From contig PEKW01000003.1 in NCBI GenBank assembly GCA_002796995.1, positions 226,876 to 290,875 on the forward strand: DNA of 64,000 bases. The letters run 5' to 3'. How positions within the stretch are numbered: position 1 is the stretch's first letter; every line of letters begins with the position of its first letter. Shown piece after piece: positions 33,930 through 42,881 of the stretch. Under the pieces are notes generated by a model. It was not told where the DNA came from. It made no database searches and saw only the letters and a list, made by a program, of their open reading frames with translations. Origin of the DNA: Rhizobium sp. GTDB lineage: Bacteria > Pseudomonadota > Alphaproteobacteria > Rhizobiales > Rhizobiaceae. A program made the position numbers and the translations under genes.

Positions 33930-36536
33930 TTAGGCCAGCTGGTTGAACGTCAAATTAAGCGACGCGCCGCGCTGATTGTTCACCCACATATTGCCGCTAT
34001 CATCGAACGAGAACGTCAACGTGCTTGCCGTTCCCGCCGGGCTGGCGCCCGTGGTAACAGCGACATTGCCAATTGACGCCGGCCCATAGATAGACGCTTG
34101 CGTCGATCCCGCCGAACACCTGTATTTCAGGATGCCTTGCGCTAGCGACGCGCTGCACGAAAACGCAATGAGACCGTCCAGCTTTGACAAAGCAAAAGAG
34201 ATTGTCGCGTTATCGGCCACCGTTTTGATCGGGTAGGACTGCGGCTTTGATACGCGCGAGTCTTCCGTCCATGAGGAGCTATCGGAGGCCGCTACGGCAT
34301 TGCCTACGGTGTTGTAGATGAATGATGGTGTCCCATCGATGTACTTGGCCGACGATTGGAACACGCGCATGGTCATGTTCACGAGCGACTCAGCGTTTGC
34401 CGCAACGATCCCGTCGGAGAGCGCGTATGGGTAGATGTTATCCATCCTGGCGCGGAGGTCACCTGAAGCGGCTACCTGGCTGTAATCGTCTTGGCTGAAC
34501 ACATTGACGGCCGAGCCAATGTGGCGAATGTTGTCAATGAGAAGGTAGTTTACTTTCACCTTGCCGGTTGGCGCAGCGTCGTCGCCCATCGCAAAGGCTC
34601 GACCGCAGTGCCAATGGTCCTCGACTGGTCCTTGTGCTTGGATGTTGCGGATCGTGCCCGCACCGCCCCACCCGTTGATGATGTGGCAAGGAGCACCGGA
34701 AAGCCCCTGGCCAATTACGTCTCCCGTCGCCGGCCAGCCACCCTTCTGCGAGACATAATCGTCGTCGTTCCACCCGGTGAAACCGTCGATTAGGAAGTTC
34801 TGCGCCTCGCCGATGTTGATCAGGCCACCCTTGTAGCGGTTGCTGTTGCTCGCCGGAACATCTGGCGCAAAGCCGCCGTTGTGATAGGTGTTGGCTATAA
34901 ATTGGGCGGAAATGTCCTGCGCCCGATAGTCCGGATCTTCGTTCGGATCGCGTCCCATGATGGCGATCGGCAGGCTCACGTCTTCAAAATGGCAACCAAT
35001 GAATTTGTTGCTCTGCGTCTGCTCCAGGCCATCGAGCCCGTTCGAAAAGGCGCCTTCGTTGCCGCGTACCCATGCGCCATAGAAAGTGCCTTCCATGCGT
35101 ACGCTGATCGCGGTGAAGCACTTCACCCCGCCATCAAGCCCGATGGCCTTGCCACCCCACCCGCCGGCGGAATTGAAGTTGGGCCGAACCCCCTTGATAT
35201 GGCCGCCCCAAATGGTGATGCGCTCGGCGCCCCTTGCGAACCCGATACCGTTTTCGGAATGGGTCGTGTCGCTCACGTCGTAGGTGATGGATGACAGATC
35301 GATCAGCGGATTGATGAGCACGATGTCGCTGACGGCGCGTTCGGCCTGTACCGGCGAAACGTTCGTGAAAAACGCTCCGGTCGATGAGTATTCCGTTTGA
35401 TGGAGGTATGAGCCGGGAGCCCATTCCATCGTCAGCTTGGTGCGAGCGTACAGGCCGCCAGCGCAATTAAACGGCCCGCCGCGAATGTGCAGCTTGCGTT
35501 TGTTGGTCGATGCTGCGTCGATCGCGTCTTGCAACAGCGCCGAGTTCTCAACTGCGGTACGGGCTGTCGAAACGCCGAAGTAGCGCGCGTCGTATTCCGG
35601 ATCGGCGATTTCCCACCAAGCGCCATCGGCGCTCTGCTTGTGCCAGGCCTTCGCCGGCGACGGGGTCGCGATACGGACCTTGCGATGCCCGCCGCCGTCT
35701 CCGGCCGCGTAATAGCCCCGCGTGACCACGTCCGTAAGGACGACAGAAATGGTTGCGGCTTCAAACGCCGCCTCTGTGTCGAAGTCGCCCAATCGAGCGC
35801 GCACCTCAGAAAAAGTCTTGGCTTCACGGTCAGTGCCAAGCTCGTTGTCGACGAGCATAGTATTCGCTGCAATCGGCGGCAGGTCGATCGCAGCCAAGGC
35901 CGCTTCAGCAGCCACCTGAGCAGCTTCCGCCGCTGCCTGGATAGCCGCCGACGCCTGGTCGCTCACCAAACGGAAAGTGGATCCGGAAATTCGGCCTAGA
36001 AGCGCCATGCCCGCGACAAGCCCGCCGCTCACGACGTCATTGCCTGATGCGGTCTTGATCGTCAGTGCAGAGCCGCCGTTGAACGCAACGGTGGCCGCCC
36101 CGGTGTTGGCCTCAAAGACGTTCAGGAGGATGAGCGCAGATTCGGAAACAGGCAGCGTCGAAGTGGCAACGATCGCGTTCGCAGTACCGGCTCCAGCGTC
36201 GGTGGCTGTGATCACGTCATGCGGAAGGTCAAGGATGCGAGTCCACGAACCAGTGCCGGTGCCAAGCGACTTGCGATAAATGCCGTTGTATGCGGCTGTG
36301 GTGTCCGCGTAGACCCACGCCATCACGTCGGCCGCATGCGCCAGGTCGGCAAAGAGCAGTGCGCGGGTGGCTTTTGCGATCGAGCCGGCGCCGGTCGAGT
36401 AAGCGTCGATCGCATTCTCTAGGGCTGTGCCCCAATTGCGCTCGTCACCCTTGTTGATTTTGTGATTGCCCGACGAGGGGACGCCATCCATCACATAGTT
36501 TCGGAAAATTGTACGAGCATTCGGTGAAATAGTCAT
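33930..36536 (-). CDS. Phage tailspike / tail fibre with beta-helix domain
   Basis: An 868-residue protein. The first about 200 residues look like a virion-attachment region, with an Ala-rich helix (SAAIQAAAEAAQVAAEAALAA, about 200-220) linking to the receptor-binding part. The rest, with many GG/NG turns and short strands (ITIWGGHIKGVRP, NKFIGCHFEDVSLPI, GTIRNIQAQG), is typical of right-handed parallel beta-helix tailspikes that bind or cleave surface polysaccharide. It is the last gene of the tail unit on the minus strand, after a terminator at 36553-36576. Confidence 0.85.
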   Translation of the reverse strand: MTISPNARTIFRNYVMDGVPSSGNHKINKGDERNWGTALENAIDAYSTGAGSIAKATRALLFADLAHAADVMAWVYADTTAAYNGIYRKSLGTGTGSWTRILDLPHDVITATDAGAGTANAIVATSTLPVSESALILLNVFEANTGAATVAFNGGSALTIKTASGNDVVSGGLVAGMALLGRISGSTFRLVSDQASAAIQAAAEAAQVAAEAALAAIDLPPIAANTMLVDNELGTDREAKTFSEVRARLGDFDTEAAFEAATISVVLTDVVTRGYYAAGDGGGHRKVRIATPSPAKAWHKQSADGAWWEIADPEYDARYFGVSTARTAVENSALLQDAIDAASTNKRKLHIRGGPFNCAGGLYARTKLTMEWAPGSYLHQTEYSSTGAFFTNVSPVQAERAVSDIVLINPLIDLSSITYDVSDTTHSENGIGFARGAERITIWGGHIKGVRPNFNSAGGWGGKAIGLDGGVKCFTAISVRMEGTFYGAWVRGNEGAFSNGLDGLEQTQSNKFIGCHFEDVSLPIAIMGRDPNEDPDYRAQDISAQFIANTYHNGGFAPDVPASNSNRYKGGLINIGEAQNFLIDGFTGWNDDDYVSQKGGWPATGDVIGQGLSGAPCHIINGWGGAGTIRNIQAQGPVEDHWHCGRAFAMGDDAAPTGKVKVNYLLIDNIRHIGSAVNVFSQDDYSQVAASGDLRARMDNIYPYALSDGIVAANAESLVNMTMRVFQSSAKYIDGTPSFIYNTVGNAVAASDSSSWTEDSRVSKPQSYPIKTVADNATISFALSKLDGLIAFSCSASLAQGILKYRCSAGSTQASIYGPASIGNVAVTTGASPAGTASTLTFSFDDSGNMWVNNQRGASLNLTFNQLA

Positions 36537-36552
36537 TCTGCCTCCATGGCAA

Positions 36553-36576
36553 AGAAAACCCCGCTCGAGGCGGGGC
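36553..36576 (-). terminator. Terminator upstream of the tailspike gene
   Basis: On the minus strand CCCCGC-CTCGA-GCGGGG is followed by TTTTCTTT, a standard intrinsic terminator (+ strand 36553-36576). It ends transcription of the tape-measure unit, so the tailspike gene probably has its own promoter. Confidence 0.75.
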
Positions 36577-36611
36577 TAAGTTTCTGGAATTCTGTGGGGC
36601 GTGGGTGTCGA

Positions 36612-37340
36612 CTAGTCGTCGAACGACGTGCCGTCGGTGAAGGTCGTGCCGTCGCTGAACGTCAAATCTTCGTCGCTGACCGGGTCGATTTTCTCACCGA
36701 CAACGTCCGGCCAGGTATGCAGCGTGCGCTGCTCGTATCCGTCGGCTCTGACGACTGTCAGGTCGATATGCCCGCCAACGCTATAGAATGGCTCGCGGTC
36801 CGGATCTGACGGATTAGTCATTTTCTGCCGGCGCATGCAGTCGAGCATGAAGACCGCGTCTTTCTCTAGCCCGTCGCCGATCGAAATAGGCCCGTATTCT
36901 GCCAGGTCGGCGCCTGTAGGCGCGGCACCCTGCGCAAAGCACCGTGGCATTTCCTGAAGCGTGAAGGCAGGCACGCCACTAGCGGGGTCGGCAAACGTGC
37001 TAAACACAAAACAGACAGGCCCGCGGGTTTCCGAAATGGCGCCGATTGCCATTCGCATGCCAAGCCCCCCGCTGGCTTTCTCGCGGACCGCCTCTAGCGA
37101 TCCAGCAAGGATGGCCAGCGCGTCGTCGACCGAACCGGTCGCTTCCGCGGCTGCCAGGATCATGGCGGCCAGCAACGATGTTTCGGAAATCGTGCCGCTG
37201 CCCACGACAGCGAACGGTACAACGTCGGAAACCATCACCTTGCAGTGCGAGCCCAAAAAGACGCCATCCGGTGAGTAGGCCGCGCCGTCGCTCAAGATCT
37301 CTACGCGGTCCGCGTACGGGCAAAGAATAAACGCTGTCAT
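36612..37340 (-). CDS. Tail-region protein of unknown function
   Basis: A 242-residue protein. The ATG at 37340 forms an ATGA overlap with the stop of the tape-measure frame, and gives MTAFILCPYADRVEILSDGAAY. The N-terminal half, with alternating strands, DGAA and a later GGLGMRMAIGAISE segment, resembles Ntn-hydrolase-like phage proteins, but the similarity is weak. The C-terminus has a short repeat (FSDGTTFTDGTSFDD). It is translationally coupled to the truncated tape measure. Confidence 0.65.
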   Translation of the reverse strand: MTAFILCPYADRVEILSDGAAYSPDGVFLGSHCKVMVSDVVPFAVVGSGTISETSLLAAMILAAAEATGSVDDALAILAGSLEAVREKASGGLGMRMAIGAISETRGPVCFVFSTFADPASGVPAFTLQEMPRCFAQGAAPTGADLAEYGPISIGDGLEKDAVFMLDCMRRQKMTNPSDPDREPFYSVGGHIDLTVVRADGYEQRTLHTWPDVVGEKIDPVSDEDLTFSDGTTFTDGTSFDD

Positions 37341-38842
37341 TGGGTAGCCTCCGACATGATGAAAATTGTTCCGCAAACGGACTTTTGAGCGTCGGTCTCG
37401 GCCTGAAGCGCCGCGGTGCGTTCGCGGATCTGCTCGACCTCGCGCGCGTATTCGGATTGTTTGCTTCCGCCGCCTTTTGATCCGGAGCCAGAGCCGGAGC
37501 TAGCTGGCGCGGCAAAATCCGCGATAGACACCGGATTAACCGCCACAGGACGGCGAGCGCCGCCACGCGTTGACGGGCCGCCCATGTTGCCGTTTGTGGT
37601 GGCCTCGGCTGGCGCAGGCACAGCGGTTAACCCGTTTGGACCGACCTTATAGCCGCTTACCGTTTCCGGCATATTGGCCGCTTCGGCGCGCAACGCAGCA
37701 AGTTCATTGCGAACCTGGCCGATACGCTCGAGTGCGTCCGTGTTGTCGAATCCTAGGCTGGTGTTGAGCGCAATGCGCTCTTGCAGCATCTCAACTTCGC
37801 GCTCTAGGGCCTCGACCTTGGCGTCGGCTTCCTTCTTGTCGACGTTGACGACCAGGCCGTCTTTCGTCGCGCCAACCAGCTCGGCGAACTTCTCAAAGAA
37901 CTTCGAGTCACCAAGTTCATTCAGGAAGTTGGATAGCGCCCCATGGGCTTTTTTGATTTCCTCGATGAAGCCGGAAACGTCGAACCGATCAAGGATCTTG
38001 GCAAGCGTGTTGATGCCGTTCGCCAGGCTCTCGCTGGCGCCGGTCGATGCGTTAAATTCACGGACCGAGCTAATCAGCACCGTGTTCAGGTTAGTCATTG
38101 ATTGCGACAGCGTGAAAGTAGCGCCGGCCGCCTTCTGCTCCAGCATTGGCGCGCCGGCCTCAAACGCACGGAAGAATGCCTGAGATGAAACTTCCCCGCC
38201 GATTACAAGCTTGCGCAATTCCGCTACAGAACCGCCGGCCTCTTTCAAACCTGCAGCGACGGCGCGCACGATTGTCGGCGCGCCCTCAAGTACTGAGTTG
38301 AACTCCTCTGCGCGGACGGTGCCACCACCAAGAGCCTGGCTCAACTGCAGCAGCGCTCCAGATGCAGACTGCGCATCGGCGCCGGCAACGCGAAGCGCCA
38401 GGGCGACGTTGCCGGAGAAGTCAATCAACTCCTCACTGGATACGTTCAGCTCTTTTTGGACAAGAGAAACCTTGCTGTACAGGCCAACAAGGCTTTCGAT
38501 TGGCGCTCCATTTTTCTTGGCTGCGACCGACAGCTTTTCATACGTCGACTCCAACTCAGCACCGGACAAGCCGGCCACCTTAAGCGAGTTGTCGATGCGC
38601 GTGCCGGCTTCGGAAAGGGAAGCGAGGCTACCCGCAACCTTGCCAGTGAGCAGCGCCGCGGCGATCTGCGCACCAGCACGCGCGAACGACGCACCGATGC
38701 CGGTGCCAACTGAGTTAGCTTTCCTCTGGATGGCTCCAAGCTGCCTGTTGGTGACGCCTTGCGCGCGGGCCATCGCATTTTCAAATTTACGAATGTCTGC
38801 AGAAAGAGAGACCACAAGTCTCTCGAGATCCTGGGCTGCCAT
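37337..38842 (-). CDS. Tape measure protein, C-terminally truncated
   Basis: A 501-residue protein with the N-terminal tape-measure domain (LERLVVSLSADIRKFENAMAR, then LLQLSQALGGGTVRAEEFNSVLEGAP near residues 165-195) and a membrane-like stretch at about 55-75. Tape measures that span a tail are generally longer. This one stops soon after the coiled-coil start (YAREVEQIRERTAALQAE) with an unrelated-looking ending, KSVCGTIFIMSEATQ, overlapping the next gene by ATGA. An in-frame deletion that joined it to the 3' end of another tail gene explains this best. Confidence 0.8.
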   Translation of the reverse strand: MAAQDLERLVVSLSADIRKFENAMARAQGVTNRQLGAIQRKANSVGTGIGASFARAGAQIAAALLTGKVAGSLASLSEAGTRIDNSLKVAGLSGAELESTYEKLSVAAKKNGAPIESLVGLYSKVSLVQKELNVSSEELIDFSGNVALALRVAGADAQSASGALLQLSQALGGGTVRAEEFNSVLEGAPTIVRAVAAGLKEAGGSVAELRKLVIGGEVSSQAFFRAFEAGAPMLEQKAAGATFTLSQSMTNLNTVLISSVREFNASTGASESLANGINTLAKILDRFDVSGFIEEIKKAHGALSNFLNELGDSKFFEKFAELVGATKDGLVVNVDKKEADAKVEALEREVEMLQERIALNTSLGFDNTDALERIGQVRNELAALRAEAANMPETVSGYKVGPNGLTAVPAPAEATTNGNMGGPSTRGGARRPVAVNPVSIADFAAPASSGSGSGSKGGGSKQSEYAREVEQIRERTAALQAETDAQKSVCGTIFIMSEATQ

Positions 38843-39075
38843 CAGTTTGCACCCACGCGTTTAGGCGCGGCCGCGTGAGCGTCCGTGAAGGTCTGCATGA
38901 TTTGTCCTTTTGGTTAGCGGCGTCGGCGCCTAGTCGTGGCGCGGGGTGCGGTGCGGTGGGGTCCGGCCATCTGGATTAGCCGCGCAATCGCATTGTTTAC
39001 TGTGGGTTGCAGCTTCACTACGTAGACAGGCTGAATGCGCTATGTACTGATATCCGCTTCCTAATGGAGGTTCGG

Positions 39076-40380
39076 ATGTCACGAAACGTGAAACACACGG
39101 TACCGTTGCTAAGCGATGCAGTGATTTGCCGGTTCATGGAAGAAGCTTGCCGAATCCTCGGGGCAGACCAGTACACCTTCTTACTCGGCGCCGCCCCGCA
39201 GAGTATGACCGTATCTGTGGATCAGAAGCCGGAGGTCCTGAATGAGGTCCTTTCACATAACGGAAATCTGATCCAGAACGCTCAGTTTTCTATTGATCGG
39301 TTTACAATCAGCTATCACCAAGGCGCCGACGAAGCCTCGGTGGGTTTCGCCACCCTTGAAATCAGAAACGACCAAGCGTCTCACCCTCCACTGGCCAATC
39401 CGTACGGCGTCGAAAAGATTATTGAGATTGACGCACTTGTTTCTCGCACATTCCTTTCGCCGTCTATTTCTTCGCCGTTCATCTACAGAGACCCTAAGGT
39501 TTTTCGCGAGTTGATGAATTCGCATCAGCGAATGCTCGAACAGATGCAGAAGACTATCGCGTCTGTTGGGGAGGAGACTGCGGCCGCCAGACGTAAGCTC
39601 GAGGAAGAGTATTGGGGAAAGAACTCGAAGCTCCTAAAGGACTACGACAAAAAGCGAGACCAACTTGAAGCAGAAACTGCCGCTCACAAGAGGCGTTTGG
39701 AAGAAGAGGAATCTTTGCTTCAGTCGAGGCTGAAATCACTGGACGATCGAAACAACACTCACGCACGGCGGGCTCTTCACACCAACCTCAAGGCGCGCAT
39801 CGCCGAGCATGCAAGCAAGTTCGAACTGACAAAGGACACCAACGACCGCAGGAGGCCTGTTCACATCGCCGTCTGGGTCGCGATGGCCGGCTTGTTGCTC
39901 CTCCTCCTTTATACCACATACAACTCCACCATCTTTCTCGGCGCATCCACGTCGGTGACGGTCTCTGTGATCGCTGCGCTAAAGCCGCTCGGCCTGACCG
40001 TGGCTCTGCTCGGACTTCTCTCTTGGTACATTCGATGGATGAACCGCTGGTTCGAGAGGCATGCTGATGCGGAGTTTCAACTGAAGCAGTTCGAGCTAGA
40101 TATCGACCGCGCCAGTTGGGTTGTGGAAACGTCGCTGGAGTGGCGTTTTGAGCAGAATAATTCGATACCTGATCACCTTTTGGAGAGCATTTCCCGCAAC
40201 CTCTTTACCAAGGGCGAAAAGGATGAGGGGGCCGATGCGCACCCCGCCGACTACCTCGCATCCGCACTACTCGGACGTGCGTCTGGGCTCAGGCTGAAGG
40301 TGCCTGGCGGGGAGATAGAGTACGGCAAGGGTGGAATTAAGGGGTTGCAGAAAGACACGATCGAGGCATCGGCGTCTTAG
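39076..40380 (+). CDS. Membrane coiled-coil cargo protein
   Basis: A 434-residue protein on the strand opposite to the structural genes around it. The ATG at 39076 is chosen because GGAGG lies five bases ahead. Order: a globular N-terminus of about 150 residues, a charged coiled coil (about 155-245, rich in Glu, Lys and Arg), two membrane helices (about 265-330) and a soluble C-terminal domain. I recognise no family. It is less GC-rich than the host genes and sits where capsid genes would be expected, which marks it as a probable cargo (moron) gene, perhaps for superinfection exclusion or defence. Confidence 0.7.
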   Translation: MSRNVKHTVPLLSDAVICRFMEEACRILGADQYTFLLGAAPQSMTVSVDQKPEVLNEVLSHNGNLIQNAQFSIDRFTISYHQGADEASVGFATLEIRNDQASHPPLANPYGVEKIIEIDALVSRTFLSPSISSPFIYRDPKVFRELMNSHQRMLEQMQKTIASVGEETAAARRKLEEEYWGKNSKLLKDYDKKRDQLEAETAAHKRRLEEEESLLQSRLKSLDDRNNTHARRALHTNLKARIAEHASKFELTKDTNDRRRPVHIAVWVAMAGLLLLLLYTTYNSTIFLGASTSVTVSVIAALKPLGLTVALLGLLSWYIRWMNRWFERHADAEFQLKQFELDIDRASWVVETSLEWRFEQNNSIPDHLLESISRNLFTKGEKDEGADAHPADYLASALLGRASGLRLKVPGGEIEYGKGGIKGLQKDTIEASAS

Positions 40381-40484
40381 GACTGTCTATGACCGACCCT
40401 CATATTTTCAATTGGAAAAATGCACGCGTTTGACCACGACCGCTCCCGCGAGGGGGTCGCGTAAGCGATACGATGCACCCCTCC

Positions 40485-40970
40485 CTACAAGTGGAGCGTG
40501 TCCGTCCGCGGAGAGCGAGACAGGACTGCCAAGGTTGTGGCGTGCGCACCGCGGTCGGCGATCGAGACCTCTGCCAGGTTCGCCCTGACAACAGTTCGCA
40601 ACGGACGCGCGCCGACTCTGTCCCAAGTCTCATCCGTTGCCCTGAACGAGATTGACCAGCCTGTGAACACGCCAAAACGCGAACCATGCAACAGGCGGTC
40701 CCCAAGGTCGTCGTCGGGGCAATCAAGCTCGACCCACAAGCCGGTGTCATCGCAACTGATGCGGAATGTGCCGTCTTCTGTAGTGGCGACTGTCTGGTCG
40801 CGATCGTGGTTGATGCGCACGGGCGTCACGCGCGGCATCACTAGCGAGTGCGGGAGGAATACCTCGTCGAAGTCAGGTCGAACAGCTGACGGAACACCCC
40901 ACCGCAAAGCGTAGCCGGACAGCGTCCGGCTGCCTGGCAATGGTGGACGCCCGCTTTCAGTGAACCACAT
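40485..40970 (-). CDS. HK97-family prohead protease
   Basis: A 161-residue prohead maturation protease. His55 (VRINHDRD), Ser106 (GWSISFRA) and the following AEVSIADRGAH strand fit the assemblin-like catalytic pattern, with GLWVELDCPDD and LLHGSRFGVFTGWS typical of the family. It is the last gene of a coupled operon (TAATG overlap with the preceding gene). In a complete phage the major capsid gene follows directly; here the next gene is the oppositely oriented cargo gene. Confidence 0.85.
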   Translation of the reverse strand: MWFTESGRPPLPGSRTLSGYALRWGVPSAVRPDFDEVFLPHSLVMPRVTPVRINHDRDQTVATTEDGTFRISCDDTGLWVELDCPDDDLGDRLLHGSRFGVFTGWSISFRATDETWDRVGARPLRTVVRANLAEVSIADRGAHATTLAVLSRSPRTDTLHL

Positions 40971-41170
40971 TAGAGACCGCGCTTCTTGCGCTCTGCAGCC
41001 ATTCGGGCTTTCGCCTGCAATGCCGGCGATTTGGCGCGACGCTCTTTTAGGATGCGCGCGATCTCGTGCGGGTCGGCTGGTAGCACTTCGCTCTTGCCGT
41101 TGATCATAGTTGTGCGCGTCTCCGCCTTTACGTGCTCGCGGCGGTCCGCCGATGGCTTCAAAATCTTCAC
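40970..41170 (-). CDS. Small basic element protein, 66 aa
   Basis: A 66-residue, lysine- and arginine-rich protein (ending MAAERKKRGL) of no recognised family. It is coupled to its neighbours: it begins in an ATGA overlap with the stop of the previous gene and ends in a TAATG overlap with the prohead protease. Confidence 0.65.
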   Translation of the reverse strand: MKILKPSADRREHVKAETRTTMINGKSEVLPADPHEIARILKERRAKSPALQAKARMAAERKKRGL

Positions 41171-41778
41171 GCTCTTAGCTCCTTCGGAATTTCCGACGAC
41201 TTGATGAATCCGGATCCTGCGGCCTCTCTTAGCCAGCCCGCCAACCTGCTGCCGTTGTGACCGAAAATCGCATGCGCCTGCATTGGCGCGAGCGCGCCAG
41301 TCCAGGCCACATCTTCGCGATTGAGTGCGGCGACGATAGACAGAAGACCCTCGTGTGCGTCATGCGCAGCCAGCAGCGCAGCAGCCAGCGCCTTGACCGC
41401 CTCGCCGTAGGCCGGCGCGACCTCGCCGCAAATCACGCGACTTGCGCCAAAACGCGCGGACTGCAAGCGCTGCGTCGCAATCTCCAGCGCCGCTCTGACG
41501 TCGACGCGTTCAGCCGCTATGGCCTTTAGACGCGCCCGGATGCCGTCCGGCGGATCGTCCTCGCCTGGCGCCTCGTCACCTAGCAACTTAGCAACGCGGC
41601 CTGTCTTCTCGGCAGTCGGAGGGCGAGTGGAGACGCGATAAAGAAGCTCGGATTCCTCTGCGTCCAGGCTCGCCGCGGAAGCACGCAGCCGCGCGACCAG
41701 CCCTTTTGCTGCAGCGAATTGCGCATCGGCGCTGTCAAGGCTGCGGACCTTGGCCGTCGCCTTCTGTTTTGAGGTCAT
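41167..41778 (-). CDS. Head-operon protein, 203 aa
   Basis: A 203-residue, mostly helical protein with coiled-coil-like stretches around residues 20-45 and 85-115. No family is recognised. It lies in the coupled head operon between two ATGA overlaps. A scaffold or head-completion role is conceivable from its place but not shown. Confidence 0.65.
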   Translation of the reverse strand: MTSKQKATAKVRSLDSADAQFAAAKGLVARLRASAASLDAEESELLYRVSTRPPTAEKTGRVAKLLGDEAPGEDDPPDGIRARLKAIAAERVDVRAALEIATQRLQSARFGASRVICGEVAPAYGEAVKALAAALLAAHDAHEGLLSIVAALNREDVAWTGALAPMQAHAIFGHNGSRLAGWLREAAGSGFIKSSEIPKELRA

Positions 41779-42293
41779 ACTGTAATCCTTTTGAATCTGT
41801 CGCGAAGTCGCGGGCGGCCGGCGCGCACCTCCGGTGCGGCGGCAATAGCAGCGGCGAGCCTTACGAATGTCTCTGGCCCGAGCCGCACCTCACGGCTGTA
41901 CGCTGGCCGCTGGTGCGGCTCGCTACGGTAAAACGTTAACGTCTGCACTCCGTGGTCGCTGCCGCGAAAAGTCACAGAGGCGCCAGGTGCCAACGTGTCG
42001 ATTTCCAACTCAAGCAGGTCGTTGGGCTCCTCGATGAACCGGGCGAGAACCTTGCCAAATGATGGCCCGCCGTTGCCAGGCAGAAGAGTCAGGTAGTCGC
42101 CAACCAGAGGTGAGCCGACCGCGATGGCTATGATAATAGCGGCGATACCGTCAGCGCTGATCTGGCTGGGATGGCCTTGCGTCGCACTGAGGATGCCAGA
42201 CGCCTGCAAGCGTTGTGCATGGCCACGAGCCGACGACTTCGGCAGGCAAAGGATGTCGTCGAGCATGTCGACGACTTGCCGTAGCGTCGCCAT
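41775..42293 (-). CDS. Head-operon protein, 172 aa
   Basis: A 172-residue protein (ATG 42293) with an N-terminal HTH-like part (VVDMLDDILCLPKSSARGHAQ) and a beta-rich C-terminus (LAPGASVTFRGSDHG). It may be a DNA-binding or regulatory component. It is coupled by overlaps to both neighbours (TGATG upstream, ATGA downstream). No family is recognised. Confidence 0.62.
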   Translation of the reverse strand: MATLRQVVDMLDDILCLPKSSARGHAQRLQASGILSATQGHPSQISADGIAAIIIAIAVGSPLVGDYLTLLPGNGGPSFGKVLARFIEEPNDLLELEIDTLAPGASVTFRGSDHGVQTLTFYRSEPHQRPAYSREVRLGPETFVRLAAAIAAAPEVRAGRPRLRDRFKRITV

Positions 42294-42607
42294 CACGCAA
42301 GAGCCCACATGAACTTGTCGCCAGCCTCAGCGAAGAAATCGCACTCGGTGCCGGCGGGTACAAGCACACGCTTCGATCCTGCCGAGTTCGGAGACCGACC
42401 ATATGAGAACCACGAATCTGAAGTTGCGTGGGTGCGGAAAACGCTCTGTCCGTAGGTGTCCGTCGGAGACGGTGCCGCGTTTGTGGAGAGCGTGCTTGCG
42501 GAGGGGGCCTCCTGCCAGACGAGCTCGGATAGAATAGACTGGGATTTTTCGCGCGCCGTGGAAGAGCCGGCAAACGCGCAGGTGACGGTAAAAGCGGGAG
42601 TTGCCAT
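42293..42607 (-). CDS. Small virion-like protein, 104 aa
   Basis: A 104-residue beta-rich protein from ATG 42607 (MATPAFTVTCAFAGSSTARE). The C-terminal half (SWFSYGRSPNSAGSKRVLVPAGTEC, interrupted here for length) looks like a small virion surface or decoration domain. It is the first gene of the coupled head operon and follows a terminator hairpin. The longer frame upstream lacks support. Confidence 0.55.
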   Translation of the reverse strand: MATPAFTVTCAFAGSSTAREKSQSILSELVWQEAPSASTLSTNAAPSPTDTYGQSVFRTHATSDSWFSYGRSPNSAGSKRVLVPAGTECDFFAEAGDKFMWALA

Positions 42608-42817
42608 AAATAGTCCTTTTGAATGTGAAGTTTCGGCAAAAGCGGTGGCCCTCGCGGCCATGCAGCTCGCGAGGGCTCGATCGACGACACCGGCAGCGGC
42701 GTCGGATGCGGTAGATGGGAAAGCCAGGACGACCCCTTGGAGAGTACCGTCCTGGCACGGTGAGCGACCGCGCGCGGCCAACCACCATCAGACCTGTGAC
42801 GGCAGGCCCGAAATGCG

Positions 42818-42841
42818 AAGGGCCGCATCGCTGCGGCCCTT
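42818..42841. terminator. Stem-loop between regulator and head operon
   Basis: AAGGGCCGCA at 42818-42827 pairs perfectly with TGCGGCCCTT at 42832-42841. It lies just past the stop of the 42882-43619 gene on the minus strand and can end that transcript before the head operon. Confidence 0.65.
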
Positions 42842-42881
42842 CTTCCATAGATAGCTTTTGGCGCGGGGAATTGCGGTACCC

